Shown: positions 28,910 to 38,462, numbered from the stretch's first letter. The stretch is 64,000 nucleotides of DNA from Primorskyibacter flagellatus (GCF_900176485.1 NZ_FWYD01000004.1:1-64000), one strand, 5' to 3'. Notes: generated by a model not told the origin, from the sequence alone. Made by a program: numbers and translations.

Positions 28910-29839
28910 TCAGGCCGCCCAACCCCCGGCGTCGGTCTGCACGAACGCATCGGCACATTGCTTGGCCAGCGCGCGGACCCGGCCGATATAGGCTTGACGT
29001 TCGGTCACGGAGATCACGCCGCGCGCGTCCAACAGGTTGAAAAGATGGCTGGCCTTGATGCATTGATCATAGGCTGGCTGCGCCATCACGATCCGCCGCC
29101 CGGTTTTGGGGTCGTCCTCGGGCTGGGCCAGAATGCGGTTGCATTCGGCCTCGGCATCCTTGAAATGCTGCATCAGCACATCGGTATCGGCCACGTCGAA
29201 ATTCCAGCGCGCATATTGTGCCTCTGCTTCGCGGAACACATCGCCATAGGTCAGCGGGATCGGCGCGTCCGGGTCGTTGAACGGCATCAGATTGCCGTCG
29301 TCAAAGCCCAGAACATACATCGCCAGCCGCTCCAGCCCATAGGTCAACTCACCCGAGACGGGGTGGCAATCATGCCCGCCAACCTGCTGGAAATAGGTGA
29401 ACTGGCTGACTTCCATCCCGTCGCACCAAACCTCCCAGCCCAGACCCCAGGCACCCAGAGTGGGGCTTTCCCAGTCATCCTCGACAAAGCGGATGTCATG
29501 CAGTGCCATGTCGATGCCGATCGCCTCCAGCGAGCCGAGATACAGATCTTGCAGATCCGGCGGGCTGGGTTTGATGATGACCTGATACTGATAATAGTGC
29601 TGCCAACGATTGGGGCTGTCGCCATAGCGCCCGTCGGTCGGACGGCGCGAGGGCTGGACATAGGCCGCAGCCCATTGGGTTGGCCCCAAAGCGCGCAACG
29701 TCGTGGCCGGGTGAAACGTGCCCGCGCCCACTTCCATATCGTAGGGTTGCAGCATGGCGCAGCCCTTGCTGGCCCAATAACTTTGAAGCCGCAGGATAAT
29801 CTCCTGAAAACTGCGCGGTTTGCCTGAGCGTGCGTCCAT
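28910..29839 (-). CDS. glyQ: glycyl-tRNA synthetase alpha subunit
   Basis: 309 residues, full length. The catalytic class II subunit that makes glycyl-adenylate. It is recognised by [80 protein letters not shown] and [16 protein letters not shown] 29839 has AAGGGG seven to twelve bases upstream. It is the first gene of a glyQ - DUF6446 - glyS series and is divergent from the trypsin-fold gene. Confidence 0.97.
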   Translation of the reverse strand: MDARSGKPRSFQEIILRLQSYWASKGCAMLQPYDMEVGAGTFHPATTLRALGPTQWAAAYVQPSRRPTDGRYGDSPNRWQHYYQYQVIIKPSPPDLQDLYLGSLEAIGIDMALHDIRFVEDDWESPTLGAWGLGWEVWCDGMEVSQFTYFQQVGGHDCHPVSGELTYGLERLAMYVLGFDDGNLMPFNDPDAPIPLTYGDVFREAEAQYARWNFDVADTDVLMQHFKDAEAECNRILAQPEDDPKTGRRIVMAQPAYDQCIKASHLFNLLDARGVISVTERQAYIGRVRALAKQCADAFVQTDAGGWAA

Positions 29840-29997
29840 GACCTGCCCCTTTGTGATCCACGGCCTACCTATTCTCAGGTGCGTCAAGCGTCAATCACGG
29901 CTCTGACCATAATTTGTAGTGCGCTCACCGTCCTATTTGATAAAACTGCCAAAAAGGCCCAAACCCAAAAAGACGAAGAGCAGGAATTACCATTCGT

Positions 29998-31734
29998 ATG
30001 CCAAAGTTCATATTTTCGCTGGTCGCAGCATTTTTCATGGCACAGGCCGCTATCGCGCAGGACATGGCCTATATCCAGATCGAAGCACAACCCAGCCTGA
30101 CACGCGCCGAGGATCGCGCGCGCGACTACGCGTCGGTGCTGAATGATGTGAACGGCTTTTCGCTTGGAGGCGGCTGGTACGGGTTGGCTCTTGGTCCCTA
30201 TCCGCGCGCAGAGGCCGAGGCATTGCTGCGGCAACTGCGCGGGAATGGTCAGGTGCCGCGCGATTCCTATATCGAGGAGCCGGGCCAATACGGACGTCAG
30301 TTCTGGCCGGTTGGTGCCGCCCTGAACGCGCCGCGCCCCCAGCCGGTTCCGCAGGTCGAAACGCCAGAGCTGCCTCAACAGGCTGTGCAGACACCCGCGG
30401 CTCCAGCAGTCGTTGACGAAACCCCGCGTCAGGCCCGCGCCAGCGAGGCGCAACTGACCCGCGCAGAGCGTGAAGAGCTACAGATCGCCTTGCGGTGGGC
30501 CGGGGTTTACAACGCAGGCATAGACGGTGCTTTCGGGCGCGGAACCCGTGGGTCCATGGCGCAATGGCAACGTGACAACGGGTTCGAGGCGACCGGCATT
30601 CTGACCACGCGCCAGCGCGCCGACCTGCTGAAACAGTATAATGCGGTGCTGGACGGGATGGGCCTGCGGCAAGTGACCGAATCCAAGGCAGGCATCACCA
30701 TGCAGCTGCCAATGGGCATTGTTGCATTCGATCATTACGAAGCACCGTTCGTACATTACACGCCGACAACAGACTTTGACGCGCGCGTCATCCTGATCTC
30801 GCAGCCCGGCGACCGCGACACGCTTTATGGCCTGTACGAAATCATGCAGACGTTGGAGATCGTGCCGCTGGAAGGCCCGCGTGAACGGCAGCGCAACAGC
30901 TTTACCCTGACGGGCAGCAACGCCCGCATCACCAGCCATACCGAAGCACGCGTCGTGAATGGCACCATTAAGGGCTTCACCCTGGTCTGGCCCGCAGGCG
31001 ACGAAGAACGCCGCACGCGCGTCTTGGCCGAGATGCAGAAATCATTTGCCACCACCCCCGCCGTGCTGGACCCCGCTCAATTCAAGGATGACGCGCAGAA
31101 CATTGATCTGGTCGCAGGGTTAAACGTACGTCGGCCGAAGATTTCGCGCTCGGGCTTCTATATCAGCCGCGATGGATCGGTCGCCACCACCAGCGAGGCC
31201 ACGCAGCAATGCGCACGCATCACGCTGGATGGCGAACATGAGGCCACCGTGATTGCCAGCGACCCCGATCTTGGGATTGCCGTGCTGCGTCCTGCGTCGC
31301 AGCTGGCACCAATCTCGGTGGCATCCTTCCGCCAGACCCCTCCCCGGTTGCAATCCGAAGTGGCAATTTCCGGCTACAGTTTCGGCGGCGTTCTCAGCGC
31401 GCCGACCGTGACCTATGGCACGCTTCAGGATCTGCGCGGCCTGTCGGGCGACGAGCGGCTGGAACGACTGGCGGTGAACGCCCATCCCGGCGATGCAGGC
31501 GGCCCGGTCTATGACACGGGCGGCGCTGTTCTGGGCATGCTTCTGCCGCGTGACGAAGGCGGCAAACAATTGCCCGATGAGGTCAGCTTTGCCGCCGATG
31601 CCAACACCCTGCGCGAGTTTTTCGGCACGCTCGGCGTTACGATAGACCCCGCGGCAGCCGCCACACCAATGGCACCCGAAGACCTGACCCGACTGGCCAG
31701 CGGCATGACCGTTCTGGTCAGCTGTTGGGAATAA
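29998..31734 (+). CDS. secreted trypsin-fold protein with peptidoglycan-binding domain; catalytic His and Ser lost
   Basis: 578 residues. Signal peptide 1-20; SPOR-like region ~22-95 (GFSLGGGWYGLALGPYPRAE); a PG_binding_1 domain ~150-212 (YNAGIDGAFGRGTRGSMAQW); a mid domain; then a trypsin-like domain ~370-540. In the last, the usual TNAHVV is VATTSEATQQC, so the catalytic His is Glu (residue 400), and the usual GNSGGP is GDAGGPV, so the nucleophile Ser is Ala (500). The Asp region SDPDLGIAVLRP is kept. It is therefore most likely a periplasmic pseudoprotease acting as a binding or scaffold protein at the wall. No start ambiguity: AGGA precedes ATG 29998. Relatives in Roseobacters are often annotated simply as serine protease. 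Confidence 0.8.
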   Translation: MPKFIFSLVAAFFMAQAAIAQDMAYIQIEAQPSLTRAEDRARDYASVLNDVNGFSLGGGWYGLALGPYPRAEAEALLRQLRGNGQVPRDSYIEEPGQYGRQFWPVGAALNAPRPQPVPQVETPELPQQAVQTPAAPAVVDETPRQARASEAQLTRAEREELQIALRWAGVYNAGIDGAFGRGTRGSMAQWQRDNGFEATGILTTRQRADLLKQYNAVLDGMGLRQVTESKAGITMQLPMGIVAFDHYEAPFVHYTPTTDFDARVILISQPGDRDTLYGLYEIMQTLEIVPLEGPRERQRNSFTLTGSNARITSHTEARVVNGTIKGFTLVWPAGDEERRTRVLAEMQKSFATTPAVLDPAQFKDDAQNIDLVAGLNVRRPKISRSGFYISRDGSVATTSEATQQCARITLDGEHEATVIASDPDLGIAVLRPASQLAPISVASFRQTPPRLQSEVAISGYSFGGVLSAPTVTYGTLQDLRGLSGDERLERLAVNAHPGDAGGPVYDTGGAVLGMLLPRDEGGKQLPDEVSFAADANTLREFFGTLGVTIDPAAAATPMAPEDLTRLASGMTVLVSCWE

Positions 31735-31920
31735 CCTTCATGGCGCAATCTTCTTTAGGTTGCGTCAGATTGCCGCCAGACACCGGAATATCGCTTCTCG
31801 CGCCAATGTTACCGCTAATTCGCCGCTTGGCGCATCTATTTGTGATCCTTTCGTGACACTCGGCAGATCACCCTCTAAGACGGGGCACAAGATCTGACCT
31901 GGGATTCGGAGCCTTCTGTC

Positions 31921-33393
31921 TTGTCCAAGATCATGCCCACGACCGACCCTTTCGATGATGACAAACTGCGCGAGGAATGCGGTATCTTTGGCGTTGTCGG
32001 CGTCACCGATGCGGCCAATTTCGTAACGCTTGGCCTGCACGCGCTGCAACATCGCGGTCAAGAGGCCGGCGGCATCGTCAGCCACGACGCCGAGCAAGGT
32101 TTCAACTCTGCCCGGCGCTTCGGCTATGTCCGGGATAATTTCACCTCGCAATCGCTGATGGAAACCCTTCCCGGACCGCTGGCCATCGGGCATGTCCGTT
32201 ATTCCACCGCCGGATCGAAGGGGCCGACGCAAATCCGCGACGTGCAACCTTTCTTTGGCGAGTTCTCGATGGGTGGTGCGGCGATTGCGCATAACGGCAA
32301 TATCACCAATGCCGACGCGCTGCGCCGCGAGCTGATCGAACGCGGCTCGATCTTTCAGTCCTCAAGCGACAGCGAATGCATCATTCATCTTATGGCGCGG
32401 TCGTTGCAACGCAATATCCCCGAGCGGATGGAAGATGCGCTGCGCCGTGTCGAAGGCGCGTTTTCCGTGATTGCCATGACCCGGACAAAGCTGATCGGTG
32501 TGCGCGATCCGCTGGGCGTGCGTCCGCTGGTATTGGGCAAGATCGGAGACGGCTGGGCGCTAAGCTCGGAGACCTGCGCGCTTGACATCATCGGCGCGGA
32601 ATATGTGCGCGAGATCGAGCCGGGCGAAATGGTCGTGATCACCGCCGATAAGGGTGTCGAAAGCATCCGCCCCTTCCGCGCGCGCAAGCCCCGCTTTTGC
32701 ATCTTCGAGCATGTCTATTTCAGCCGCCCCGATTCGATCATTGGTGGCCGGTCTGTCTATGAAACGCGTCGCCAGATCGGTGTTGAACTGGCCCGCGAGG
32801 CACCGGTGGACGCCGATCTCGTCTGCCCCGTGCCCGATAGCGGCACACCGGCGGCCATCGGCTACAGCCAGGAATCTGGCATTCCCTATGCGATGGGCAT
32901 CATTCGCAACCAATATATGGGCCGAACCTTCATTGAACCGACCGAGCAGATCCGCAACATGGGCGTCCGGCTGAAGTTGAACGTGAACCGCGCGCTGATC
33001 AAGGGCAAGCGCGTCATTCTCGTCGACGATTCGGTTGTGCGCGGCACCACCAGCCGCAAGATCAAGGAGATGATCCTTGATGCAGGCGCGGCAGAGGTGC
33101 ATTTCCGCATCGCTTCGCCCCCCACGGCTTGGCCATGCTTTTACGGGGTCGATACGCCACAGCGCGAAAAACTGCTGGCCGCCACCATGTCCGAAGACGA
33201 GATGTGCGCACATCTTCAGGTCAACTCGCTGCGCTTCATCTCGCTTGACGGGTTGTACCGCGCCGTGGGCGAAGCCGAAGGCCGCGATCGCAAACAACCG
33301 CAATATTGCGATGCGTGTTTCTCGGGCGAATATCCGGTCGAACCTGCGGATATGATCGAAAAAGGCTTCAAGATGAAAACGGCCGCCGAATAA
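31921..33393 (+). CDS. purF: amidophosphoribosyltransferase
   Basis: 490 residues. First committed step of purine synthesis: PRPP plus glutamine gives phosphoribosylamine. The N-terminal nucleophile cysteine follows a short propeptide (EECGIFGVVG), then LHALQHRGQEAGG, HVRYSTAG, GAAIAHNGNI. The phosphoribosyltransferase part has CPVPDSGTPAAIGYSQESG, the NQYMGRTFI segment and the PRPP loop VILVDDSVVRGTTSRK. Two starts are possible: TTG 31921 has a GGAG nine bases upstream, ATG 31933 has none. Single gene, 186 bases after the preceding gene. Confidence 0.95.
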   Translation: MSKIMPTTDPFDDDKLREECGIFGVVGVTDAANFVTLGLHALQHRGQEAGGIVSHDAEQGFNSARRFGYVRDNFTSQSLMETLPGPLAIGHVRYSTAGSKGPTQIRDVQPFFGEFSMGGAAIAHNGNITNADALRRELIERGSIFQSSSDSECIIHLMARSLQRNIPERMEDALRRVEGAFSVIAMTRTKLIGVRDPLGVRPLVLGKIGDGWALSSETCALDIIGAEYVREIEPGEMVVITADKGVESIRPFRARKPRFCIFEHVYFSRPDSIIGGRSVYETRRQIGVELAREAPVDADLVCPVPDSGTPAAIGYSQESGIPYAMGIIRNQYMGRTFIEPTEQIRNMGVRLKLNVNRALIKGKRVILVDDSVVRGTTSRKIKEMILDAGAAEVHFRIASPPTAWPCFYGVDTPQREKLLAATMSEDEMCAHLQVNSLRFISLDGLYRAVGEAEGRDRKQPQYCDACFSGEYPVEPADMIEKGFKMKTAAE

Positions 33394-33478
33394 GGCAGGG
33401 CTCTGGCCACGGATGAACCTGCCGCGCCCGCATCTCGGCGCGCTTCCGGCGGAACTTTGCCGATACTAGGCGCGTTTA

Positions 33479-33499
33479 CTCCTGCCTTTACAGCAGGAG
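33479..33499 (+). promoter_or_regulatory. hairpin that pairs the ribosome-binding site of the mechanosensitive channel gene
   Basis: CTCCTGC pairs perfectly with GCAGGAG around CTTTACA. The right arm contains the AGGAG ribosome site (33495-33499) for the start at 33501 or 33507, so folding would hide it. Confidence 0.5.
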
Positions 33500-33506
33500 A
33501 GTGTTT

Positions 33507-34457
33507 TTGGAAGAAGTTGACGCCAACCCCGGACTGATTTTCGACAAACTGGATGCGTGGCTGGACGGGTTGTTTCGCCTGCTGCCGAACATTGCCGTCG
33601 CCATCGTGGTCTTTGTCCTCTTCTATTTGATAGCGCTTGGGCTTGGAGGTCTGGTCCGTCGGTTCGCGCGCAAGCGTGACCGCCCCAGTCTTGGCGATGT
33701 CGGTGGCAGCCTGCTACGCTGGACCGTCACAATCATCGGTTTGATGCTCGCCGTCACCATCGTGGCCCCCAGCCTGACCCCCGGCGACCTGATCGCGGGG
33801 CTTGGCGTCAGTTCGGTCGCCATCGGTTTTGCCTTCAAGGACATCCTCCAGAACATGCTGGCAGGTATCCTTATACTTCTGCGTCAGCCCTTCGAGGTCG
33901 GCGACCAGATCGTTTCCGGCGGGCATGAGGGCACGGTCGAACGGATCGAAACCCGCGCCACCCTGATCAAGACCTATGACGGACGCCGCGTTGTGATCCC
34001 CAATGCGGAAATCTACACAGCCAGCGTGATCGTCAACACGGCCTTCGAAACGCGCCGTTCCGAATATGATATCGGTATCGGCTGCAATGATGACTGGAAC
34101 GAGGCCCGCAAGCTGATGGTCAGTGCCGCAAGCCGCGTCGAGGGGGTGCTGGACGACCCAATGCCCGAAACCATTCCCGTGGAACTGGGCGATTCGGCCA
34201 ATGTCGTCCGTCTGCGCTGGTGGACCAAATCCGACCGCGCGTCCCAGATCCACACATTTGGCGAGGTGCTGCAAGCGGTCTATATCGCGCTCGACGAGGC
34301 GGGCATCGATATGCCCTACCCGACCCAGGTGCATCTGTTCCACGATCAGACCGAGGAAACAGACGGCGACCGCGCAAAACAGCGCGAAGGTTGGCCCGCC
34401 ACGGGCGACGACCCGAAACCGCGCGAACGCGTGCGGATGGAGGCCAGCAAAGGCTGA
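33507..34457 (+). CDS. small mechanosensitive ion channel (MscS family)
   Basis: About 316 residues. An N-terminal amphipathic start, then hydrophobic helices (VAIVVFVLFYLIALGLGGLV, WTVTIIGLMLAVTIVAP) and the pore region LIAGLGVSSVAIGFAFKDILQNMLAGILIL, followed by the beta domain RQPFEVGDQIVSGGHEGTVE and RVVIPNAEIY. It opens under membrane tension to release solutes on hypo-osmotic shock. A TTG at 33507 lies seven bases from AGGAG; a GTG at 33501 is only one base away, so 33507 is preferred. The ribosome site is inside a perfect hairpin. Confidence 0.88.
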   Translation: MEEVDANPGLIFDKLDAWLDGLFRLLPNIAVAIVVFVLFYLIALGLGGLVRRFARKRDRPSLGDVGGSLLRWTVTIIGLMLAVTIVAPSLTPGDLIAGLGVSSVAIGFAFKDILQNMLAGILILLRQPFEVGDQIVSGGHEGTVERIETRATLIKTYDGRRVVIPNAEIYTASVIVNTAFETRRSEYDIGIGCNDDWNEARKLMVSAASRVEGVLDDPMPETIPVELGDSANVVRLRWWTKSDRASQIHTFGEVLQAVYIALDEAGIDMPYPTQVHLFHDQTEETDGDRAKQREGWPATGDDPKPRERVRMEASKG

Positions 34458-34476
34458 ATCCGGGCGCTTTGCCTTA

Positions 34477-34502
34477 CCGGACGGCGGTTTCCCGCCATCC
34501 GG
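34477..34502 (+). terminator. hairpin downstream of the mechanosensitive channel gene
   Basis: CCGGA and GGCGG pair with CCGCC and TCCGG (one C-A mismatch) around TTTC, 20 bases after the stop. There is no T run after it, so termination strength is doubtful. Confidence 0.4.
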
Positions 34503-34530
34503 ATGCCGGGTTGAGCCAACGGGGTTTAAT

Positions 34531-34549
34531 TATGCTGCATTGCAGCATA
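34531..34549. promoter_or_regulatory. 19-bp perfect palindrome, PhaR-like CTGC-N3-GCAG core
   Basis: TATGCTGCATTGCAGCATA has nine perfect base pairs on each side of a central T. Its core CTGC-ATT-GCAG agrees with the motif reported for the polyhydroxyalkanoate regulator PhaR/PhbR. It lies 36 bases before the next start codon. Confidence 0.55.
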
Positions 34550-34584
34550 GATCCCGTCAGTCACAATCAGCACAAGCAAAGAAC

Positions 34585-34848
34585 ATGGCTCAATCAGAAA
34601 CGACCTCCACGCCGCAATTTGTCTTCGACAAGGCGACCGAGCAGAGCAAGAGCAACCTGCGAAAGTTGATCCTGCTCGGCACCTTCGGGCCGGCAAACAA
34701 TCCCAAGGCATTGCTGCGACTGTCCAGTGGACGGGTTGCGCGCGTCGCCATCGGCGACAAGATCGGCGGTGCCAAGGTGCTGGCCATTGACGAAGGCAAG
34801 CTGGCCCTCGCGCAAAATGGCAAGACCAACTGGCTGGCGGTGCCCTGA
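34585..34848 (+). CDS. small protein with GspC/PilP-like fold
   Basis: 87 residues from ATG 34585. There is no signal peptide. The core reads LRKLILLGTFGPANNPKALL, RLSSGRVARVAIGDKIGGAK and VLAIDEGKLALAQNG, a pattern seen in the periplasmic homology region of GspC and PilP proteins that contact secretins. Here it occurs alone, in the cytosol as far as can be seen, with no pilus or secretion genes in the window. It could be an independent small domain of unknown use. The longer in-frame reading upstream overlaps the channel gene and is discarded. It sits behind the 19-bp palindrome and before an SDR gene. Confidence 0.6.
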   Translation: MAQSETTSTPQFVFDKATEQSKSNLRKLILLGTFGPANNPKALLRLSSGRVARVAIGDKIGGAKVLAIDEGKLALAQNGKTNWLAVP

Positions 34849-34910
34849 TCGCCAAGACGGGCGCGGGCCTCCCCCTTGACCGCGCTGTGCTCTTGTCGCA
34901 AGACGCAGCC

Positions 34911-35576
34911 ATGGATCAGAAAATCGCCCTCATCACCGGTGCCTCTCGAGGACTTGGCGCGGCTCTTGCCGAAGCGCTTTGCGAGACGCATCACATCGTT
35001 GCGGTTGCCCGGACGACCGGCGCGCTGGAAGAGCTGGACGACCGCATTCAGGCCAAGGGGGGCAGTGCCACCTTGGCACCGATGGATGTGACCAATGTCG
35101 ATGCCATGGCCCAACTGTGCCGGTCGATCTATGATCGGTGGGGCCCCGGCTCGGAGGCCGGGGCGGGTCCCGTGGCACTTTGGGCGCACACGGCGATCCA
35201 CGCCGCCCCCCTGTCACCGGCCTCGCATATGGATGCAAAGGATTGGGGCAAATCCGTCGACGTGAATGTGACCGTTATGGGGGCGCTGATCCCGTTTATC
35301 GCACCACTGCTGGGCAGTGACGGGCAAGCGCTGTTCTTCGACGATCCGCAAGCCGGGCGTAAGTTCTTCGGAGCCTATGGCGCGACCAAGGCGGCACAGA
35401 TGGCCCTTGTCCGGTCCTGGGCGGCGGAATCGGTCAATACCGGACCACAGGTCCACGTTTTGACCCCGCAACCTATGCCCACCGCAACACGGGCACGGTT
35501 TTTCCCCGGAGAGGACCGAACGCCCCTTGCGCGTCCCCGAAGCGAAGCCGACAGACTACTGGCGCAGATCCGGTAA
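34911..35576 (+). CDS. short-chain dehydrogenase-like protein with altered active site
   Basis: 221 residues of the SDR Rossmann fold: [18 protein letters not shown] binds the cofactor and YGATK keeps the catalytic Tyr and Lys ([13 protein letters not shown]). Two conserved points are missing. The NNAG motif is replaced by WAHTAIHAA, and the catalytic serine region reads [10 protein letters not shown] instead of the usual VSS-type sequence. It may be an SDR that reduces no substrate or uses a different geometry. ATG 34911 is preceded by a purine-rich sequence. It lies downstream of the GspC/PilP-like gene. Confidence 0.72.
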   Translation: MDQKIALITGASRGLGAALAEALCETHHIVAVARTTGALEELDDRIQAKGGSATLAPMDVTNVDAMAQLCRSIYDRWGPGSEAGAGPVALWAHTAIHAAPLSPASHMDAKDWGKSVDVNVTVMGALIPFIAPLLGSDGQALFFDDPQAGRKFFGAYGATKAAQMALVRSWAAESVNTGPQVHVLTPQPMPTATRARFFPGEDRTPLARPRSEADRLLAQIR

Positions 35577-35781
35577 ACGGTCAGACATTCGAACGCGCCA
35601 AAACCACATTGTCACCCCTCATGCCTGGCAACTCCGATTTCGCAACGCCGCGCCCGAATGGGCGCACGCCTTGCGAGGGCAGCAGGGAGGGTGGGCGGGC
35701 GCTGTCCGAGCAAGGCGTTCCGCCGCTTGCCCCGCGCGCGCCCCTCTACTATTGAGTGCCAAAGGCACCAGGGGGCAAAAC

Positions 35782-36567
35782 ATGCGTATTCTCATCACCA
35801 ACGACGACGGCATCAACGCGCCGGGTCTGAAAGTTCTGCATGACATCGCCAGAGACATCGCAGGAGGCGACGGCGAGGTCTGGACCGTCGCCCCGGCCTT
35901 TGAACAATCCGGCGTCGGCCATTGCATCAGCTACACCCACCCTTTCATGGTCATCCAGATGGACGAACGCCGTTTTGCCGCCGAGGGCAGCCCGGCTGAT
36001 TGCGTACTGGCGGGCCTGCATGAGGTGATGAAAGATACCCGCCCCGACCTTGTGTTGTCAGGGGTGAATCGGGGCAACAACTCGGCGGAAAACACGCTGT
36101 ACTCGGGCACAATCGGCGGCGCGCTCGAAGCCTCCCTGCAAGGCCTGCCCGCCATTGCACTGTCGCAATATTACGGCCCCGGAAACAATATGCTCGATAA
36201 TCCATTCGAGGCCGCAGCAAAACATGGCGCGGACACCATCCGCCGCATTCTCAATTCTAAACCATCCAATACGCCCGGCTACCAGACGTTCTACAACGTC
36301 AACTTTCCGCCGGTCCCGGCCGCGGATGTCAAAGGCACACGCGTTGCGCCACAAGGTCTGCGCCGCGATACGTCCTTCTCTGTCGAACCGCATGACAGCC
36401 CTTCGGGCCGTCGTTTTCTCTGGATCAAGGGCGGTGACCAGCGGGCGCAAACCGATGCAGGCGCGGATGCCGCCGTCAATCTTGACGGCTATATCTCGGT
36501 AACACCAATGCGCGCGGATCTGACGGCGCATGATCTTCTGGATCCGCTCAAAGACGTCTTCGCATGA
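35782..36567 (+). CDS. surE: 5'/3'-nucleotidase SurE
   Basis: 261 residues. A metal-dependent survival protein that removes phosphate from nucleoside monophosphates and short polyphosphates. Signatures are [17 protein letters not shown] at the N-terminus, [39 protein letters not shown] and [20 protein letters not shown] 35782 has AGGGGG about eight bases upstream; the long upstream in-frame run has no conserved residues. It overlaps pcm by four bases (ATGA) and starts the surE-pcm-nlpD cluster, a conserved stationary-phase set. Confidence 0.96.
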   Translation: MRILITNDDGINAPGLKVLHDIARDIAGGDGEVWTVAPAFEQSGVGHCISYTHPFMVIQMDERRFAAEGSPADCVLAGLHEVMKDTRPDLVLSGVNRGNNSAENTLYSGTIGGALEASLQGLPAIALSQYYGPGNNMLDNPFEAAAKHGADTIRRILNSKPSNTPGYQTFYNVNFPPVPAADVKGTRVAPQGLRRDTSFSVEPHDSPSGRRFLWIKGGDQRAQTDAGADAAVNLDGYISVTPMRADLTAHDLLDPLKDVFA

Positions 36568-37208
36568 CAGCAGAGGCCACGCAGAAAATGCAGTTCCTCT
36601 ACGCGCTGCGCTCCAAGGGCGTGACCAACTCGCGGGTTCTGACCGCGATGGAAAAGATCGACCGCGGTCCTTTCATTCGCGGCTATTTCTCCGAACGCGC
36701 CTATGAGGACATGCCGCTTCCCATCGCCTGCGGACAAACCATCAGCCAGCCCTCGGTGGTGGGGTTGATGACACAGGCGCTCGACCTTGGTCCTCGCGAC
36801 AAGGTGCTGGAGATCGGCACCGGCTCTGGCTACCAGGCCGCGATCCTCAGCCAGCTTGCCCGCAGGGTCTATACGATCGACCGCCACCGACGACTTGTAC
36901 AAGAGGCCCGCGCGATTTTCGAAAGCCTCGCCCTGTCCAATATCACCACATTGACAGCGGATGGCAGCTTTGGTCTGCCCGATCAGGCACCGTTTGACCG
37001 GATTCTGGTCACTGCCGCGGCCGAGGACCCCCCCGGACCGCTCTTGGCGCAGCTCAAGATTGGCGGTATCATGGTGCTGCCGGTGGGGCAGTCTGACACG
37101 GTGCAAAGCCTGATCAGGGTGACGCGCCACGAAGACGGGTATGACTATGATGAATTGCGCTCCGTACGGTTTGTGCCGCTGGTTGAAGGTCTGGGCAAGG
37201 ACGGCTGA
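36564..37208 (+). CDS. pcm: protein-L-isoaspartate O-methyltransferase
   Basis: 214 residues. Methylates isoaspartyl residues in aged proteins with S-adenosylmethionine, starting their repair. Typical blocks are [38 protein letters not shown] (substrate loop), [15 protein letters not shown] (SAM binding), [12 protein letters not shown] and [15 protein letters not shown]. Start is coupled to the surE stop. nlpD follows 63 bases downstream. Confidence 0.95.
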   Translation: MTAEATQKMQFLYALRSKGVTNSRVLTAMEKIDRGPFIRGYFSERAYEDMPLPIACGQTISQPSVVGLMTQALDLGPRDKVLEIGTGSGYQAAILSQLARRVYTIDRHRRLVQEARAIFESLALSNITTLTADGSFGLPDQAPFDRILVTAAAEDPPGPLLAQLKIGGIMVLPVGQSDTVQSLIRVTRHEDGYDYDELRSVRFVPLVEGLGKDG

Positions 37209-37271
37209 CCAGCCCTTGAGTTAATTGCCATGACGCCCCGGTCCAACAAGGGGCGCATTGAGGATATCGAG

Positions 37272-38462
37272 ATGACGCTTTACGCGACCCGACGCTTTCC
37301 CGCCGCACTGCTTGCCAGCAGCGCCCTTGTGCTGCTGACCGCCTGCGAACGCCCCTTGGATCTGGACCTGCGCGGCAGGATCGGCGGCGCGTTCGATACA
37401 TCGGACGCCGCGCAATCGGCCACCGCATCAAGGCCGAAGCCGGATGATCGCGGCATCATTTCTTATCCGAATTATCAGGTTGCCATCGCCCGGCGCGGCG
37501 ACACCCTGCAAAGCGTCGCAAACCGGATCGGCCTGCCTGCCGACGAACTGGCGCGTCACAACGGCATCCAACCCGGCGACTCGCTGCGTAGTGGGGAAGT
37601 CATCGCCCTGCCCCGCCGCGTTGCGGAACCCTCATCCGCCACCGGGACAAGCGCGGCCGGACAAATCAGTGTGACCGAACTGGCAGGTGCCGCAATCGAC
37701 AGCACGCCCGCGACGCCCGCGCGTCCCACCGCCTCGCCTGCCTCTGGCCAGAGCGGGCTGGAACCGATCCGCCACAAGGTCGCACGCGGCGAGACCGCAT
37801 TCACCATATCGCGGCTTTACGGTGTGTCGGTACGCGCCCTGTCGGAATGGAACGGGCTCGATGGGGAATTCACGATACGGGAAGGTCAATACCTGCTGAT
37901 CCCACCCGTCACACAAGCGCCAAGCTCTGCCGCATCCGCGTCCTCCAGCCAGGCAATCCGAACGACCGAAGCTCCTGGTACCGGCAGTCCGACGCCAACG
38001 CCGCCAAGCGCCTCCAAACCGCTGCCGGCTGAAACACCGGCAGCGGCGTCAAAGCCGACACCCGCTCCGGCCTCGCCAAACCTTGCGGCGCAGACCACCC
38101 AGCCCACGTCGAATGCGAAGATGAGCATGCCGGTCGACGGCTCTATCATCCGCGAATACAGCAAGGGTAAATACGAAGGCATCGACATCTCTGCCAACCC
38201 CGGCACCCCGGTCAAAGCGGCTGCAAGCGGCAAGGTTGCGGCGATCACCACCGACGAGAACAATATCCCCATCGTGGTTGTCAAACACCCAGACAACCTG
38301 ATGACGGTTTACATCCGGGTGGACGATATCAGCGTCTCCAAGGGCGATAATGTCAGCCGTGGTCAGTCAATCGGCAAAATCCGGTCGGGGAACCCGTCCT
38401 ATGTGCATTTTGAGGTGCGCGAAGGCTTTGAAAGCGTCGATCCGACGCCGTATCTGCGCTAA
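37272..38462 (+). CDS. nlpD: NlpD-like LysM / M23 lipoprotein (probable amidase activator)
   Basis: 396 residues. Lipoprotein signal with lipobox LLTAC (Cys ~20), so probably anchored in the outer membrane. Two LysM domains follow: ~78-120 (RRGDTLQSVANRIGLPADEL) and ~165-210 (ARGETAFTISRLYGVSVRAL), then a proline/alanine-rich linker. The C-terminal M23 domain (~295-396) has lost its zinc ligands: the HxGID site is YEGIDIS, the second histidine area is VYIRVDDIS and the final HxH is VHFEV. It is therefore probably a non-enzymatic activator of amidases, as NlpD and EnvC are. It follows surE-pcm, the classical gene order. Confidence 0.88.
   Translation: MTLYATRRFPAALLASSALVLLTACERPLDLDLRGRIGGAFDTSDAAQSATASRPKPDDRGIISYPNYQVAIARRGDTLQSVANRIGLPADELARHNGIQPGDSLRSGEVIALPRRVAEPSSATGTSAAGQISVTELAGAAIDSTPATPARPTASPASGQSGLEPIRHKVARGETAFTISRLYGVSVRALSEWNGLDGEFTIREGQYLLIPPVTQAPSSAASASSSQAIRTTEAPGTGSPTPTPPSASKPLPAETPAAASKPTPAPASPNLAAQTTQPTSNAKMSMPVDGSIIREYSKGKYEGIDISANPGTPVKAAASGKVAAITTDENNIPIVVVKHPDNLMTVYIRVDDISVSKGDNVSRGQSIGKIRSGNPSYVHFEVREGFESVDPTPYLR

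Noticed and set aside
31800-31833. GCGCCAA/TTGGCGC inverted repeat ahead of purF
   Set aside because: A 20-base loop and only seven pairs; no purine riboswitch or PurR-like operator was recognised, so it is left as background.
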